A stretch of DNA of 62,157 nucleotides, taken from the NCBI GenBank assembly GCA_029856125.1, contig JAHQWJ010000012.1, positions 1-62,157 of the forward strand. Reading direction: 5' to 3'. Below, in pieces: positions 36,592-45,529 of this stretch. The notes under the pieces are model-generated. The model saw only the letters and a list, made by a program, of their open reading frames with translations, was not told the origin of the DNA and made no database searches. Positions within the stretch are counted from its first letter, which is position 1. The number at the start of each line of letters is the position of its first letter. Source of the stretch: Promethearchaeia archaeon (GTDB lineage: Archaea; Asgardarchaeota; Lokiarchaeia; Sigyniarchaeales; SOKP01). The position numbers and the translations under genes are program-made.

Positions 36592-37842
36592 ATGTTTGAT
36601 AATAATTACATGTATAAATTTATTGAAGATATCTGCAATGACATTGGTCCTCGAGAATCAGGAACAGAGCAGGAAATATTGGCTGGCAACAGAGTAGAAT
36701 CAGAATTGAAAAAGTTTTGCGATGAAACACACCAAGAGTCATACATCAGCAGTCCTCATGCTTTTTTGGGAGGAATAAGATACGGTGCACTAATAGTATT
36801 TATAGCTGGGGTCTTTTTTTGGGTATCGTTGTTAGGTGATCTTAGCATCATAAATCTAAATCCCATTTTTGATGTGCTTTTCCTAATTTTAGCAGTTATT
36901 CTAATCGGAGTTACGATTAGCTATTTTATTCTAGAAGTTATGAAATACCATGAAACCTTTGATTTTCTCTTTCCTAAACGTTCTTCAAATAACATAATTG
37001 GAACTATCAATCCAAAAAATGAAGTGAAAAACACTGTAATCTTCTCTGCACATCACGATTCAGCCTTTGAGTTTAATACATTTTACTATTTGAAGCGATT
37101 TGGACAAATTATAATAAATATAGGATATTTGGGGGTTGCAATAATTTTTGTTGCTATATTGTTGAAGTTGATCTTCTTCTTTTTATCGATTGAACAACCT
37201 ATTCTATTCTTGATCTTTGGTATTATCTTTATATTTTTCATACCTATCATTTTAGTTTATATCTTTTTCCATAGCTATAAACCTGTTCTGGGTGCATTCG
37301 ATAACCTTTCTGGAGTTGCTGTGCTATTAGGAATCGCAAAATTCTTGTCAGAGAATAAAAATAATAACGAGATCTTCCCAAAATACACCAGAGTTCATTT
37401 AATTTCTTTCGCAGGTGAAGAATCCGGCTTAAGAGGCGCTAAACGATATGTAGAAGCACACTATAACGAATTGGTATCAAATCAAACTACAATTGTTAAT
37501 ATGGATAGTATAGCTAAAAAAGATTTTATCGTAATTCATAATAAAGAATCCGGAATAGGTGCTAGGCACGATCCACTTGTATTTGAACCTCTCTTAGATA
37601 TAGCTGAGAACTTGAATCTTAATCCGAAAATATTAGCGCTCCCATTTGGTGCAACTGATGGAGCAGTCTTTAGCTTAAAGAATATTCCGGCTGCCTCAAT
37701 AGGTGGTTTGAATTTAAAAGAAGAGCTACCACCTTACTATCATACTAGAAACGATACCCCTGCTGTAATTGAAAAAGAAGCTTTAGGTCAATTTGTCCAA
37801 ATTTGCGTAGAGTATCTAAAATTCATAGACAACAAAAGCTAA
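36592..37842 (+). CDS. Membrane-bound M28-family aminopeptidase
   Basis: This protein of about 416 residues has the M28 zinc-peptidase motifs: SAHHDSAFE (first histidine and nearby aspartate), GAFDNLSG (bridging aspartate), GEESGLRGA (catalytic and ligand glutamates), VNMDS and YYHTRND (last histidine). All ligands are present, so it is probably active. Membrane helices lie before the first motif (two, about residues 60-115) and between the first and second motifs (two or three, about 170-235), an unusual split of the catalytic domain. A TTG at 36550 would add 14 residues. I prefer the ATG at 36592 because the protein then starts MFDNNYMYKFIEDIC, directly before the conserved domain. Confidence 0.87.
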   Translation: MFDNNYMYKFIEDICNDIGPRESGTEQEILAGNRVESELKKFCDETHQESYISSPHAFLGGIRYGALIVFIAGVFFWVSLLGDLSIINLNPIFDVLFLILAVILIGVTISYFILEVMKYHETFDFLFPKRSSNNIIGTINPKNEVKNTVIFSAHHDSAFEFNTFYYLKRFGQIIINIGYLGVAIIFVAILLKLIFFFLSIEQPILFLIFGIIFIFFIPIILVYIFFHSYKPVLGAFDNLSGVAVLLGIAKFLSENKNNNEIFPKYTRVHLISFAGEESGLRGAKRYVEAHYNELVSNQTTIVNMDSIAKKDFIVIHNKESGIGARHDPLVFEPLLDIAENLNLNPKILALPFGATDGAVFSLKNIPAASIGGLNLKEELPPYYHTRNDTPAVIEKEALGQFVQICVEYLKFIDNKS

Positions 37843-37882
37843 ATCATTTTTTATTTCATTGCTTCTACTTTATTTTTTCTTT

Positions 37883-38281
37883 TTAATAGAGGAAAATTAT
37901 TTTACGAATATAATCTTCCATTTTTTCTAAGATCACATTAAAATTAGATTCGTAATTTAAATCAAAGACTAAGAAAGTTTTCTCGTCACATTCAGTAATA
38001 GCAATAGTCTGAGTTCCTAATTCTACGATTATTTTAGCTGCTTTTCTATCTCCCATTGTACGGCCTAGACTTATAGCACCTTCTAAGACCGATGCGCACA
38101 TGGATGTGAAGTTATCAAAATCAATTTCTTCTTTAAAATTTTCCGCAATAAGACCTCCGTCGCGGTATGCGAATAATACACCTAATAAGTTTCCAGTATC
38201 TTTAATTAAGTCGATAATTTGAGTTAATTTTTTAACTTTTTCAGTTTTTGGAAGTTCTAACTCATCCATGTTTAACTTCAT
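37883..38281 (-). CDS. Roadblock/LC7-domain protein
   Basis: This 132-residue single-domain roadblock/LC7 protein has the pattern LIKDTGNLLGVLFAYRDGGL, then DFDNFTSMCASVLEGAISLG, then AKIIVELGTQTIAITECDE and the closing strand FLVFDLNYESN. These small dimers regulate small GTPases in eukaryotes (Ragulator-like) and bacteria (MglB), so a GTPase partner is plausible; three Ras-like GTPases and an Arf-like GTPase lie elsewhere in the window. It is divergent from the M20 peptidase homologue, only 28 bp away, so they may share control. Confidence 0.88.
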   Translation of the reverse strand: MKLNMDELELPKTEKVKKLTQIIDLIKDTGNLLGVLFAYRDGGLIAENFKEEIDFDNFTSMCASVLEGAISLGRTMGDRKAAKIIVELGTQTIAITECDEKTFLVFDLNYESNFNVILEKMEDYIRKIIFLY

Positions 38282-38309
38282 TCTCCGTTTTCGATAGATA
38301 ATTTAATTA

Positions 38310-39749
38310 ATGAAACTTAAAATTTTAATATATATGAATGAAGAAAGCTTTTCTAGCGGTAAAAATGATTTAAAAGAATTAATCCGTAGTACCAATGACA
38401 CATTTATTAAAGATGATTTAATCAGTTTTTTAAAAATTCCAAGTTATACTACAAATACAGAAGCAATTAGAGAAGCTAAAGATTTTATCACCTCTTATAT
38501 TTCTAATTTTTGCGAAAAAATAGTAGAAATCGAAGGGGAAATGAATCCATTACTGTTAGCTGAAGTCGATGGAGATATCAAAGATAAATTATTAATCTAC
38601 ATGATGTACGATACTCAACCTGTGAATAAAGAGAAAGAATGGATTAAAAATCCTTTTGGAGCGGAAATTACTGATTTACCGAAGCCTTTAGATAAACTAG
38701 GCAAGGTTATTATTGCTAGGGGTGCATACAATTCAAAAACTCCTTTATTATGTTTTTTAAATGTGGTGAAACTTTTAAAAGAAGAAGAAAAGCTTCCAAT
38801 ATCATTATTGTTTTTAATAGACGGGGAAGAAGAATTAGGTTCACCTACACTATTAAACACTCTTAAAATAAAAAAGAATATGTTTAATGCGTGCACAGAC
38901 GCATACTACCCTTCCATAAAACAAGATTTAAACAAAATTTCGGTTTTAAAGCTTGGTTATAAAGGTATTTTATCTTTATCTATTAAAGTTTCATCAGCCA
39001 ACTCAGAATCCCATTCTGCTTTTAGTTCGATGATCCCTAATCCTGCCCAAGATTTGATATTCGTACTTAATAGTATTTATTCTGAAAAGAAGTTTAAAAT
39101 TGATTCACTCAGCGTTCCTTACAAGATGACCGAAAAAGAGAATGTAATTATTGAGGATTTAATGGAAAGTATTGATTTAAGAATAATAAAAGAAAAAGCA
39201 GGAATTAAACAAACTCTTATACATGATCCTAAGGTGAATTTTATTGATTACTTGTTCAATCCAACTTTCAATATCTCTACTTTAAAATCTGGTTATTTGG
39301 AAAATGGAGTGAAGAATATGGTAGCTAACAAGGCAGAGTGTAATATTGACATTAGATTTGCTCACGATGTGTCAGTAAATTTGATTTTTGAAGAAATTAA
39401 AAAGAAAGTTAATGATTTAACGAGAAATTCAAAATCTAACTTTGAAATTGTTCTAAACATGGGCTATGACCGATCAAAAGTTAGAGAAAATTCAATTTTA
39501 GTAAAAAGTCTTGTAGATAGTTTTAAAGAGCTCGGATTTACGACCCAACTTTGGCCGATTAGCGCTGCGGCAGCTCCACTAAGTCAGATACAAAGCTATT
39601 TGGGATTGAACTTCATTGTTGGTGGTTTAGGTATTGGAGGATATGCACACGCTCCAAACGAATTCGTTCAAATAAATTCGATTCAAAATACAAGACTTTC
39701 AAATTATTTATTTCTAAAAAATTATGTTGATCTATATAGTGAGACGTAA
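38310..39749 (+). CDS. M20-family peptidase homologue with altered metal ligands
   Basis: This 479-residue M20 fold resembles dipeptidases of the carnosinase/PepV type. It keeps EE at 173-174 (DGEEELGS), the aspartate in ACTDAYYPS, the dimerisation-face histidine (ESHSAFSS) and the late AHAPNEF histidine. The first ligand, histidine in the usual GHYD, is Met99 in YMMYDTQP. The bridging aspartate of RGAxDxKG is Asn141 in RGAYNSKTP. It may therefore be a pseudo-peptidase or bind metal differently. An alternative ATG at 38334 would remove eight hydrophobic residues and is close to TATA-like sequence. The next gene is convergent, one base away. Confidence 0.85.
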   Translation: MKLKILIYMNEESFSSGKNDLKELIRSTNDTFIKDDLISFLKIPSYTTNTEAIREAKDFITSYISNFCEKIVEIEGEMNPLLLAEVDGDIKDKLLIYMMYDTQPVNKEKEWIKNPFGAEITDLPKPLDKLGKVIIARGAYNSKTPLLCFLNVVKLLKEEEKLPISLLFLIDGEEELGSPTLLNTLKIKKNMFNACTDAYYPSIKQDLNKISVLKLGYKGILSLSIKVSSANSESHSAFSSMIPNPAQDLIFVLNSIYSEKKFKIDSLSVPYKMTEKENVIIEDLMESIDLRIIKEKAGIKQTLIHDPKVNFIDYLFNPTFNISTLKSGYLENGVKNMVANKAECNIDIRFAHDVSVNLIFEEIKKKVNDLTRNSKSNFEIVLNMGYDRSKVRENSILVKSLVDSFKELGFTTQLWPISAAAAPLSQIQSYLGLNFIVGGLGIGGYAHAPNEFVQINSIQNTRLSNYLFLKNYVDLYSET

Positions 39750-39750
39750 T

Positions 39751-40914
39751 TTAGTACGAATGAAATAGTCCACCAAATCCTCGTAGTTTTGGTTTAATTG
39801 CTTCTTGAGGACACATTTCCATACAACAAAGACAAGAGATGCATTCTCTTCTCAAAAATTCAGGATACTCTCCACTTATAAAATTAATAGCGTTTACTGG
39901 ACAGACTTTTGAGCATTGTCCACATTGTATACATAATTTTTTGTTTAGAATTGGAATTTTTTTTGTTACTTTATAAACTATGCTCCTTGTGATGAAACTT
40001 GCAAAGTTAGTCATGAATTTTCCTGGGACTTTAAATTTTGGAGTAGAGTTTCTCGCTTCTTCTAAAGATAGTCCTAAAATTTCTATATTATGCAGATCTC
40101 CTATACCTAAACCTCTCTCGTAAGCATTTTTTAAATGAGGAACATATTTGAGGCCTTTAAATTTACCTATCTCTAACGCTACAACATCCAACGCTAGTTC
40201 ATCTATCCCAACTAAAATTAAATCCCATTGCTTCATAGTTCCAGAAACAGGTCCCATTGGCCCCTGCATTACTTTAACACAATCGTAGATGATTAAGCGG
40301 TTGGGTTTATTTTTTACAATCCAAGAAAAATTATCAGCAAGAGCTTCACCAAATTTATCAGGTGTTCTTCCTACTAAATGATACTTTGCTTTAAGACCAC
40401 CGGGAATAATTCCCCAATAATTTTTAACCGCCCCCGTTATTGTCGCTTCTCCATGAGTTTTTAATTTTGGTAAATTTATCAATAAATCGCAATCTTTTAC
40501 AGGTTTTGATACATAATAATCTTTAAGCCTTATTGCACCATCAATAACTTCTTGAACAGGAGTATCTTGCTCAAAATTAATAAATTTGACGCCCGCTTCT
40601 TCGCAAACTTCATAAATACCGATTTCTTGAGCGATTTTTTTAGCTGATACCTTTATTTGACCTGGAGAATCCCCAATACGTATGTTATCTTTTTCAACTC
40701 CGATATCTTTTAAATATTTTAAAACGGTTTCAACGAATATTGGTTGAGTGCACGCATCTTTTGTAGCTCTGAGTAAGTTAGGCTTTAAAAGAATGCTCTT
40801 ACATTCACGAATGTCAAAGGGAAGAGTATCAACAATCAATGTGATCCCCGCTTTAATAGCATCGAGGATGGAATCGTAATCATTTACATTTACAATACTT
40901 ATTTTCGTAGACAT
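39751..40914 (-). CDS. DUF362-domain protein with a C-terminal double-[4Fe-4S] ferredoxin domain
   Basis: This 387-residue protein has a DUF362 core with LINLPKLKTHGEATITGAVK, NYWGIIPG and a DLALDVVALEIGKF-like stretch, followed by CIQCGQCSKVCP and CISCLCCMEMCP near the C-terminus, the cysteine patterns of two [4Fe-4S] clusters. DUF362 proteins are metal- and redox-associated with no settled reaction. Electron transfer between the ferredoxin domain and an unknown substrate is inferred. A GGGGATA-like ribosome-binding site supports the ATG at 40914. Confidence 0.88.
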   Translation of the reverse strand: MSTKISIVNVNDYDSILDAIKAGITLIVDTLPFDIRECKSILLKPNLLRATKDACTQPIFVETVLKYLKDIGVEKDNIRIGDSPGQIKVSAKKIAQEIGIYEVCEEAGVKFINFEQDTPVQEVIDGAIRLKDYYVSKPVKDCDLLINLPKLKTHGEATITGAVKNYWGIIPGGLKAKYHLVGRTPDKFGEALADNFSWIVKNKPNRLIIYDCVKVMQGPMGPVSGTMKQWDLILVGIDELALDVVALEIGKFKGLKYVPHLKNAYERGLGIGDLHNIEILGLSLEEARNSTPKFKVPGKFMTNFASFITRSIVYKVTKKIPILNKKLCIQCGQCSKVCPVNAINFISGEYPEFLRRECISCLCCMEMCPQEAIKPKLRGFGGLFHSY

Positions 40915-41132
40915 AATATCCCCTATATTAAAAAATAATATACTAAATTAAAATATAACTTTAACGACGAAAACGGACCTAATTATGACTTTCCAATGTA
41001 TTAAAGAATTTGGCAAAATTTGTCTCGGAAACAATTAATATTTTAATAATTAACTTTTATTATTATTATAATTATACTTCAAAATACAATTCTAACAAAA
41101 TTGTATGGAAAATCGATCACTGAAATAAATCA

Positions 41133-41714
41133 ATGACGCTCGAGGAAGACCAAAACTTGGACGATGAAAAAGACGATAGAGAACCCGATGTAATGTTTAA
41201 AATTTGCTTATTCGGAGATGGTGGAGTTGGTAAGACCACATTACTCGGTAGATATCTTACCGGCCTTTTTAAGAGCAATCAAACAATTACTATTGGTGTC
41301 GATTTCCATGTCAAAAAAATAGAAGTTGATGGCAAAATCGTTCTACTTCAAATTTGGGATTTCGCGGGCGAGGCTCGCTTTAGGTTCCTATTACCGAGCT
41401 ATGTTTTAGGTGCGTCAGGAGGAATTTTTATGTACGACATAACACGGTATTCTAGTTTGAAAAATTTTCCTGAATGGATTAAGATTTTTAAAAACGGCTT
41501 TGCTGGAGCCAAAGATAAACCCTTACCGATAATTATGGTCGGAGGGAAATTAGATTTAAGCTTTAAACGAGCTGTTCCAAGCAAAGAAGCGTTTGATTTG
41601 GCAAAATCTAATAAGTTATTTGGATATATTGAATGTTCAGCAAAAGATGGGAGAAATATCGAAGATATTTTCACAGAAATTGCTAAGTTGATTCTTCGTA
41701 GAGCCGGACTATAA
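41133..41714 (+). CDS. Ras/Rab-like small GTPase with a divergent base-recognition motif
   Basis: This 193-residue GTPase has P-loop GDGGVGKT (28-35), switch II WDFAGE (75-80) and an ECSAKDG G5 region. An acidic N-terminal extension of about 20 residues (LEEDQNLDDEKDDREPD) precedes the core. The G4 motif reads GGKLDL (137-142), with Gly138 where Asn of NKxD binds the guanine, and the usual catalytic glutamine is Glu80. Nucleotide specificity or GTP hydrolysis may therefore be altered. It ends RRAGL without a prenylation cysteine. It is convergent with the HAD phosphatase 3 bp away. Confidence 0.9.
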   Translation: MTLEEDQNLDDEKDDREPDVMFKICLFGDGGVGKTTLLGRYLTGLFKSNQTITIGVDFHVKKIEVDGKIVLLQIWDFAGEARFRFLLPSYVLGASGGIFMYDITRYSSLKNFPEWIKIFKNGFAGAKDKPLPIIMVGGKLDLSFKRAVPSKEAFDLAKSNKLFGYIECSAKDGRNIEDIFTEIAKLILRRAGL

Positions 41715-41717
41715 CAC

Positions 41718-42563
41718 TCAAGGCAAAAATATATCTTTCAGCGAATTTATTACAATATTAGGAATCATTCCTGTTTCTACTTCCGGAGAACGATCCTTAT
41801 CTCCCTGCAATTTTTCAACATCAGATGCTTTTGTCACACCCGTCAATACGAGAGCCGTATTAATACCTGCGCGATTGCCCGCTAAGATATCTGTGTTTAA
41901 ACGATCTCCAAAGATGACAGAGTGGCTAGGATTCATATTTGTATCATCTATTATCAATTGAATCCCTTCTGGGTTTGGTTTCCCAAAAATTTTAACAGGT
42001 TTTTGGTTAGTACAGGTTTCAACAGCGTTCACCATTACACCTGCCCCTGGTAGTAAACCTGCCGCCACAGGAAAGGTAGTATCTGCATTAGTAGCGTAAA
42101 ACTTAGCGGTTCCTTCTAAAATACACCTCTGAGCGAAAGCTATTTTTGTATAAGTAAGGGCTCTATCCATACCAACTATCACGAAGTCAACTTCTTTATG
42201 ATTCGATTCAGCGTTAACGACCTCGTGGCCACATCTTTTTAATTCTTCTTTTAATCCCATTTCTCCTATAATAAAAATCGTAGCGTTCTGTCTTAATTTA
42301 GTTATTTCACTTGCTGTTATCGAAGCACTCGTATAAAAATCTAAAATGTTGCTTTCAATGTTAAATGCTTTAAGGCGTTGGACGTACATCTGTCTCGTAA
42401 TTGTGGAATTATTGGAATTATAGACAACTTTAATTTCAAGTTCTTTTAATGCCGCTATCACTTTATCGCTGTCAGATATTAGTTTATCTCCGCGATATAT
42501 AACTCCATCCAAGTCAAAAATCGCTAACTCGGTATCTCTAAGCTGTTCAATTAATTTTCTCAT
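41718..42563 (-). CDS. HAD-superfamily phosphatase, NagD-like
   Basis: This 281-residue HAD hydrolase has IFDLDGVIYRG (nucleophile aspartate), YNSNNST (motif II), the Lys in GKPNPEG and FGDRLNTD (motif IV), with a type IIA cap between. The order matches NagD/4-nitrophenyl-phosphatase-type sugar-phosphate phosphatases, which in archaea include phosphoglycolate phosphatase-like enzymes. The physiological substrate is not determined. All four motifs are complete. It starts at the ATG at 42563; the next upstream gene on this strand ends 43 bp away. Confidence 0.9.
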   Translation of the reverse strand: MRKLIEQLRDTELAIFDLDGVIYRGDKLISDSDKVIAALKELEIKVVYNSNNSTITRQMYVQRLKAFNIESNILDFYTSASITASEITKLRQNATIFIIGEMGLKEELKRCGHEVVNAESNHKEVDFVIVGMDRALTYTKIAFAQRCILEGTAKFYATNADTTFPVAAGLLPGAGVMVNAVETCTNQKPVKIFGKPNPEGIQLIIDDTNMNPSHSVIFGDRLNTDILAGNRAGINTALVLTGVTKASDVEKLQGDKDRSPEVETGMIPNIVINSLKDIFLP

Positions 42564-42606
42564 TGTAAATTAATAAAGTATTCTCTTCTGATAATATATA
42601 ATTTGT

Positions 42607-43749
42607 TTAAAACCATCCGATTGGTAATCCTAATAGAAAAACGAGGAATTGTATGCCTATCGGTATAAATATAGGATTTAATATATTATCTGCGGTAACG
42701 GCTGGTAAATAGTCAGTTAAAAAGAAAATAAGGGCGCCCATTATAGCATATATCGGCCCTACAAATATAAAACCAATAACATAAGCGACTAAAACGCCCG
42801 CAATAAATCCTTCGACAGATTTTATTTCTTCATTCCTAAGTATAATTTTGTGCTTGCCATATCTTTTTCCGATTATTGCCGCAGAAGCGTCAGATAAACA
42901 CGCTATAAGGATTCCAGCAAAAAAAACGAAAATGTTTATGATACCCGCCATATATAACATATAGGAAAAGATAAAACCCGTAATGATGTAAATTTGTGGT
43001 CCCGCTGCGTTTTTTTCTTTGTTTCTCAACATAGATTTAGTTAAAAAATTAAAAATTGAATATTCGGGCCCCCAAACGATTCGAATTATGTCCGATACAA
43101 TAACAAACGCTAAAGCGCCAATTAGAGCAAACATAGTAATCTCAACTACTGCTTGAAATTTATCAAACAGGAATGGATAATTAGATAAATCGCCCCATAT
43201 AAAATTATATGACGGTTCAAACTGTTGAATCATAGTAATGATACCGTCATTTACTAAGGATGTCAGCGGCGGTAAAGCTAAAAATCCAAAGAATGCAATA
43301 AGTAATAAAAAACCTGAAAGATGGAAACTTTTTCGAATTAACTCCATCTTAAAAGGGATATCATCTTTATAGGGGTTTTCTTGAGTCATCTTTTTGATAT
43401 ATCTTCTTAGGATCGATTCTTTTTTTAACTCCGCCTCACTATTATCTGTTTCGACTCTCATCCTCTTGATTGATCTCCTAATAATAGTTGTAAAGATAAG
43501 GTTCGCTACAAGAATCATAGTTATCCACCAAATCATAAACCCGTTAAAAGGATAGGTAAAAAATCCAACTACCGAATTATAATATCCAAAAATTAAATAA
43601 CAAACACCACATAGAATTGAGGAAATTCCTCCATAAGAGTTTTTGGCCCTATAACCTTTTACTCCAATATAATACATCAAGCTCATTAGAGTGAAGAAAA
43701 ACAGCGTAAAAGTTGTGTTATAAAGATTTGCAATGAGAGTCCAATCCAT
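42607..43749 (-). CDS. Dolichol kinase/CDP-archaeol-synthase-like membrane protein
   Basis: This 380-residue membrane protein has about ten helices. The core motif near residue 280-310 reads CLSDASAAIIGKRYGKHK and is followed by KSVEGFIAG, which is the SEC59/dolichol kinase and phosphatidate cytidylyltransferase-like signature; a FHLSGF region comes earlier. These enzymes use CTP to phosphorylate polyprenols or activate phosphatidate. In archaea the candidate roles are polyprenol phosphate recycling for glycosylation or archaeal lipid synthesis. Which applies cannot be decided from sequence. Confidence 0.82.
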   Translation of the reverse strand: MDWTLIANLYNTTFTLFFFTLMSLMYYIGVKGYRAKNSYGGISSILCGVCYLIFGYYNSVVGFFTYPFNGFMIWWITMILVANLIFTTIIRRSIKRMRVETDNSEAELKKESILRRYIKKMTQENPYKDDIPFKMELIRKSFHLSGFLLLIAFFGFLALPPLTSLVNDGIITMIQQFEPSYNFIWGDLSNYPFLFDKFQAVVEITMFALIGALAFVIVSDIIRIVWGPEYSIFNFLTKSMLRNKEKNAAGPQIYIITGFIFSYMLYMAGIINIFVFFAGILIACLSDASAAIIGKRYGKHKIILRNEEIKSVEGFIAGVLVAYVIGFIFVGPIYAIMGALIFFLTDYLPAVTADNILNPIFIPIGIQFLVFLLGLPIGWF

Positions 43750-44142
43750 GATAGCAACACAATTGGTTAGTTTAATTATTTTTATAATTAATCATCAATT
43801 AATTATTCTTTTATTTATACATATAGCATTAAAATTGAGTTAAACCTAAGAAATACTACTATGTAATTATTTTTTTTTGCGAAAAATAAGAAAGCTAATA
43901 TCTTTTTCACTGAATGGTGTAGATTTTGTGCGCTCCATATCTTATCTTTATCCACATATTATAAACTTTAATAAACCAATAATATACAAGATTTTTATAT
44001 AGATAACGAATAATAATGAATAATAATAAAAAATAAATAAATACTATTAATCTATTTAAATTATAAGCTAAAAATAATCTCAATAGTATTCTATTAGTTT
44101 ATCTTTATCTAATAAAAATCATTATATATAGAGAAGGAGAAA
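43750..44142. other. 393-bp AT-rich intergenic region
   Basis: The region separates the divergent starts of the dolichol-kinase-like gene and the roadblock gene, so it must hold both promoters. It has many A/T runs and short dyads and no RNA gene or convincing protein gene. A 23-codon reverse-strand frame (43867-43938) lacks a ribosome-binding site and was not called. A strong GAAGGAGA (44133-44140) at the right edge serves the roadblock gene. Confidence 0.5.
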
Positions 44143-44517
44143 TTGTCAGTAATGGAGTCTGTCGATACCTTAGATGATCTTTTAAAAAAATTACTTGGAG
44201 CAATTCCAGAAGTAAAATCTGCCGCTATTGTGTCTGCTGAAGGGCTTCCTATTGCCTCGGCACTCCCACAAGGGGTCGATGAAACAAGAATCGCAGCGAT
44301 GACTGCAGCTTTACTCTCCTTATCCGAAAGAGCAATAATCGAAATGGGAAAAGGGGATTTTGATCAGTTATACATTAAAGGCTCTGAAGGGTACCTTTTG
44401 GTCATGCAAGCAGGTCCAAACGCGGTTCTGACCGTTTCTACAACTAAAGATGTTAGGCTTGGGTTAATCCTGTTAGATTGTAGGAGGACGTGCGAAAAAA
44501 TAGCTCAATTGATTTAA
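44143..44517 (+). CDS. Roadblock/LC7-domain protein
   Basis: This 124-residue roadblock protein has the first helix LLKKLLGAIPEVKSAAIVSA, then EGLPIASALPQGVDETRIAA, the helix MTAALLSLSERA and the closing YLLVMQAGPNAVLTVSTTKD. It resembles the archaeal roadblock family better than the copy at 37883-38281. A homodimer that regulates a small GTPase is the family expectation. The frame opens at TTG 44143, two bases from GAAGGAG, or at ATG 44152, about twelve bases from it. Neither spacing is ideal and I leave TTG as the outer limit. Confidence 0.9.
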   Translation: MSVMESVDTLDDLLKKLLGAIPEVKSAAIVSAEGLPIASALPQGVDETRIAAMTAALLSLSERAIIEMGKGDFDQLYIKGSEGYLLVMQAGPNAVLTVSTTKDVRLGLILLDCRRTCEKIAQLI

Positions 44518-44662
44518 ATTTTCTTTTATCTCTGCGCAAGCCTAATACATTTAATATTTTATTTATTTAAAACCACAAATTTTTAATTTTATGCTTAATT
44601 TGTTTTAGTAATATTAGCAATATTTTTTACTTTAAATTAAGGAAAATAACGGGCAAATTGAA

Positions 44663-44706
44663 ATGTTTAAGGTGTTCTGCATAAATGTTTAAAGTGTTTT
44701 CCATCA
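44663..44706 (+). repeat. 22-bp imperfect tandem duplication at the rpo7 start codon
   Basis: Copy 1 (44663-44684) and copy 2 (44685-44706) both begin ATGTTTAA.GTGTT and match at 18 of 22 positions. Because 22 is not a multiple of three, copy 1 opens a 9-codon frame (MFKVFCINV, stop 44690-44692) that overlaps the true start in copy 2. The GGTG in copy 1 is 10 bases before the true start and may serve as a ribosome-binding site. This looks like a slippage duplication and could affect translation of rpo7. Confidence 0.7.
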
Positions 44707-45293
44707 GTACTAAGGTCGAGATCCCGCCATTTTTATTCGATCAACCTAAGGGAACCAGCGCAAGAATTATTCTTAGCGAGGAATACGAGGGTATAATTAC
44801 AAGAGATTATGGATTTATTATTGCGATCGTTGATGTACTTGAAGTAGGACCTGGAATTATCATTCCTGGAAATCCTAACACTTTTCACCAAGTAGAATTT
44901 TCCATCCTCGCATTTAAACCAAAGCTTGGTGAGGTGGTGGAGGGAGAAGTCGTAGAATTAGTTGATTTCGGAGCTTTTTGTCGACTTGGACCATTAGATG
45001 GATTAGTTCATGTTTCACAAATTTGCGACGATTATATATCATATGAACAAGTAGGAAATCGATTTATAGGTAAAGAGACTGGAAAAATACTTGAAGTCAA
45101 TAATGAAGTGAGAACTAAAGTGATCGCAGTTTCCTTAGGCACTGGGCGTAGTGGTAAGCTTGGCTTAACGATGAGGCAGAAATTCTTAGGAAAACTCGAC
45201 TGGGTTGAAGCTGATGTTGAAGAAGAATATGCAACTATCGAGGCTAAAAAGTCAAAAGCTTCAGAGGAAGAAGAAGAAGTCAGCGAGGAATAA
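44685..45293 (+). CDS. rpoE1: DNA-directed RNA polymerase subunit Rpo7 (RpoE', Rpb7 homologue)
   Basis: This 202-residue Rpo7 forms the polymerase stalk with Rpo4 and contacts nascent RNA. The N-terminal Rpb7 domain (FKVFSISTKVEIPPFLF, TRDYGFIIAIVDVLEVGPG) and the C-terminal S1/OB fold (about 80-170; GEVVEGEVVELVDFGAFC, then GPLDGLVHVSQI) are clear. A charged acidic tail (EEEYATIEAKKSKASEEEEE) extends beyond the usual ~190 residues. The start region is duplicated in tandem. The gene lies 3 bp upstream of the Spt4/RpoE'' gene, the usual archaeal operon order. Confidence 0.96.
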   Translation: MFKVFSISTKVEIPPFLFDQPKGTSARIILSEEYEGIITRDYGFIIAIVDVLEVGPGIIIPGNPNTFHQVEFSILAFKPKLGEVVEGEVVELVDFGAFCRLGPLDGLVHVSQICDDYISYEQVGNRFIGKETGKILEVNNEVRTKVIAVSLGTGRSGKLGLTMRQKFLGKLDWVEADVEEEYATIEAKKSKASEEEEEVSEE

Positions 45294-45296
45294 ATA

Positions 45297-45491
45297 ATGA
45301 AAAAGCTCGAAAAAGCTTGTAAGAATTGCCACCTGATAACCAAAAATCAAACTGTTTGTCCAAAATGTAAAACACATAGTCTTAGTGAAGATTATACAGG
45401 TGAAGTAATAATAATTGACCCAACTAACTCGGAAATGGCGAGTTATCTTAAAATCCATTTTCCGGGAAAGTATGCTTTAAGAGTTCGCTAA
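45297..45491 (+). CDS. rpoE2: Transcription elongation factor Spt4 (RNA polymerase subunit RpoE'')
   Basis: This 64-residue zinc-ribbon protein (C8, C11, C21, C24) has the Spt4 C-terminus ending EMASYLKIHFPGKYALRVR. With Spt5 it stimulates processivity of archaeal RNA polymerase. Its length, motif spacing and position three bases behind rpo7 are typical. It may be translationally coupled to rpo7. Confidence 0.94.
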   Translation: MKKLEKACKNCHLITKNQTVCPKCKTHSLSEDYTGEVIIIDPTNSEMASYLKIHFPGKYALRVR

Positions 45492-45529
45492 GTTAGGTTT
45501 TTATGTAAATAAGTTTTGCCTATTAAATA

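Noticed and set aside
43867..43938. A third 23-codon reverse-strand frame upstream of the dolichol-kinase-like gene
   Set aside because: Its length equals that of the two microprotein candidates, but it has no ribosome-binding site and lies in an AT-rich region where such frames arise by chance.
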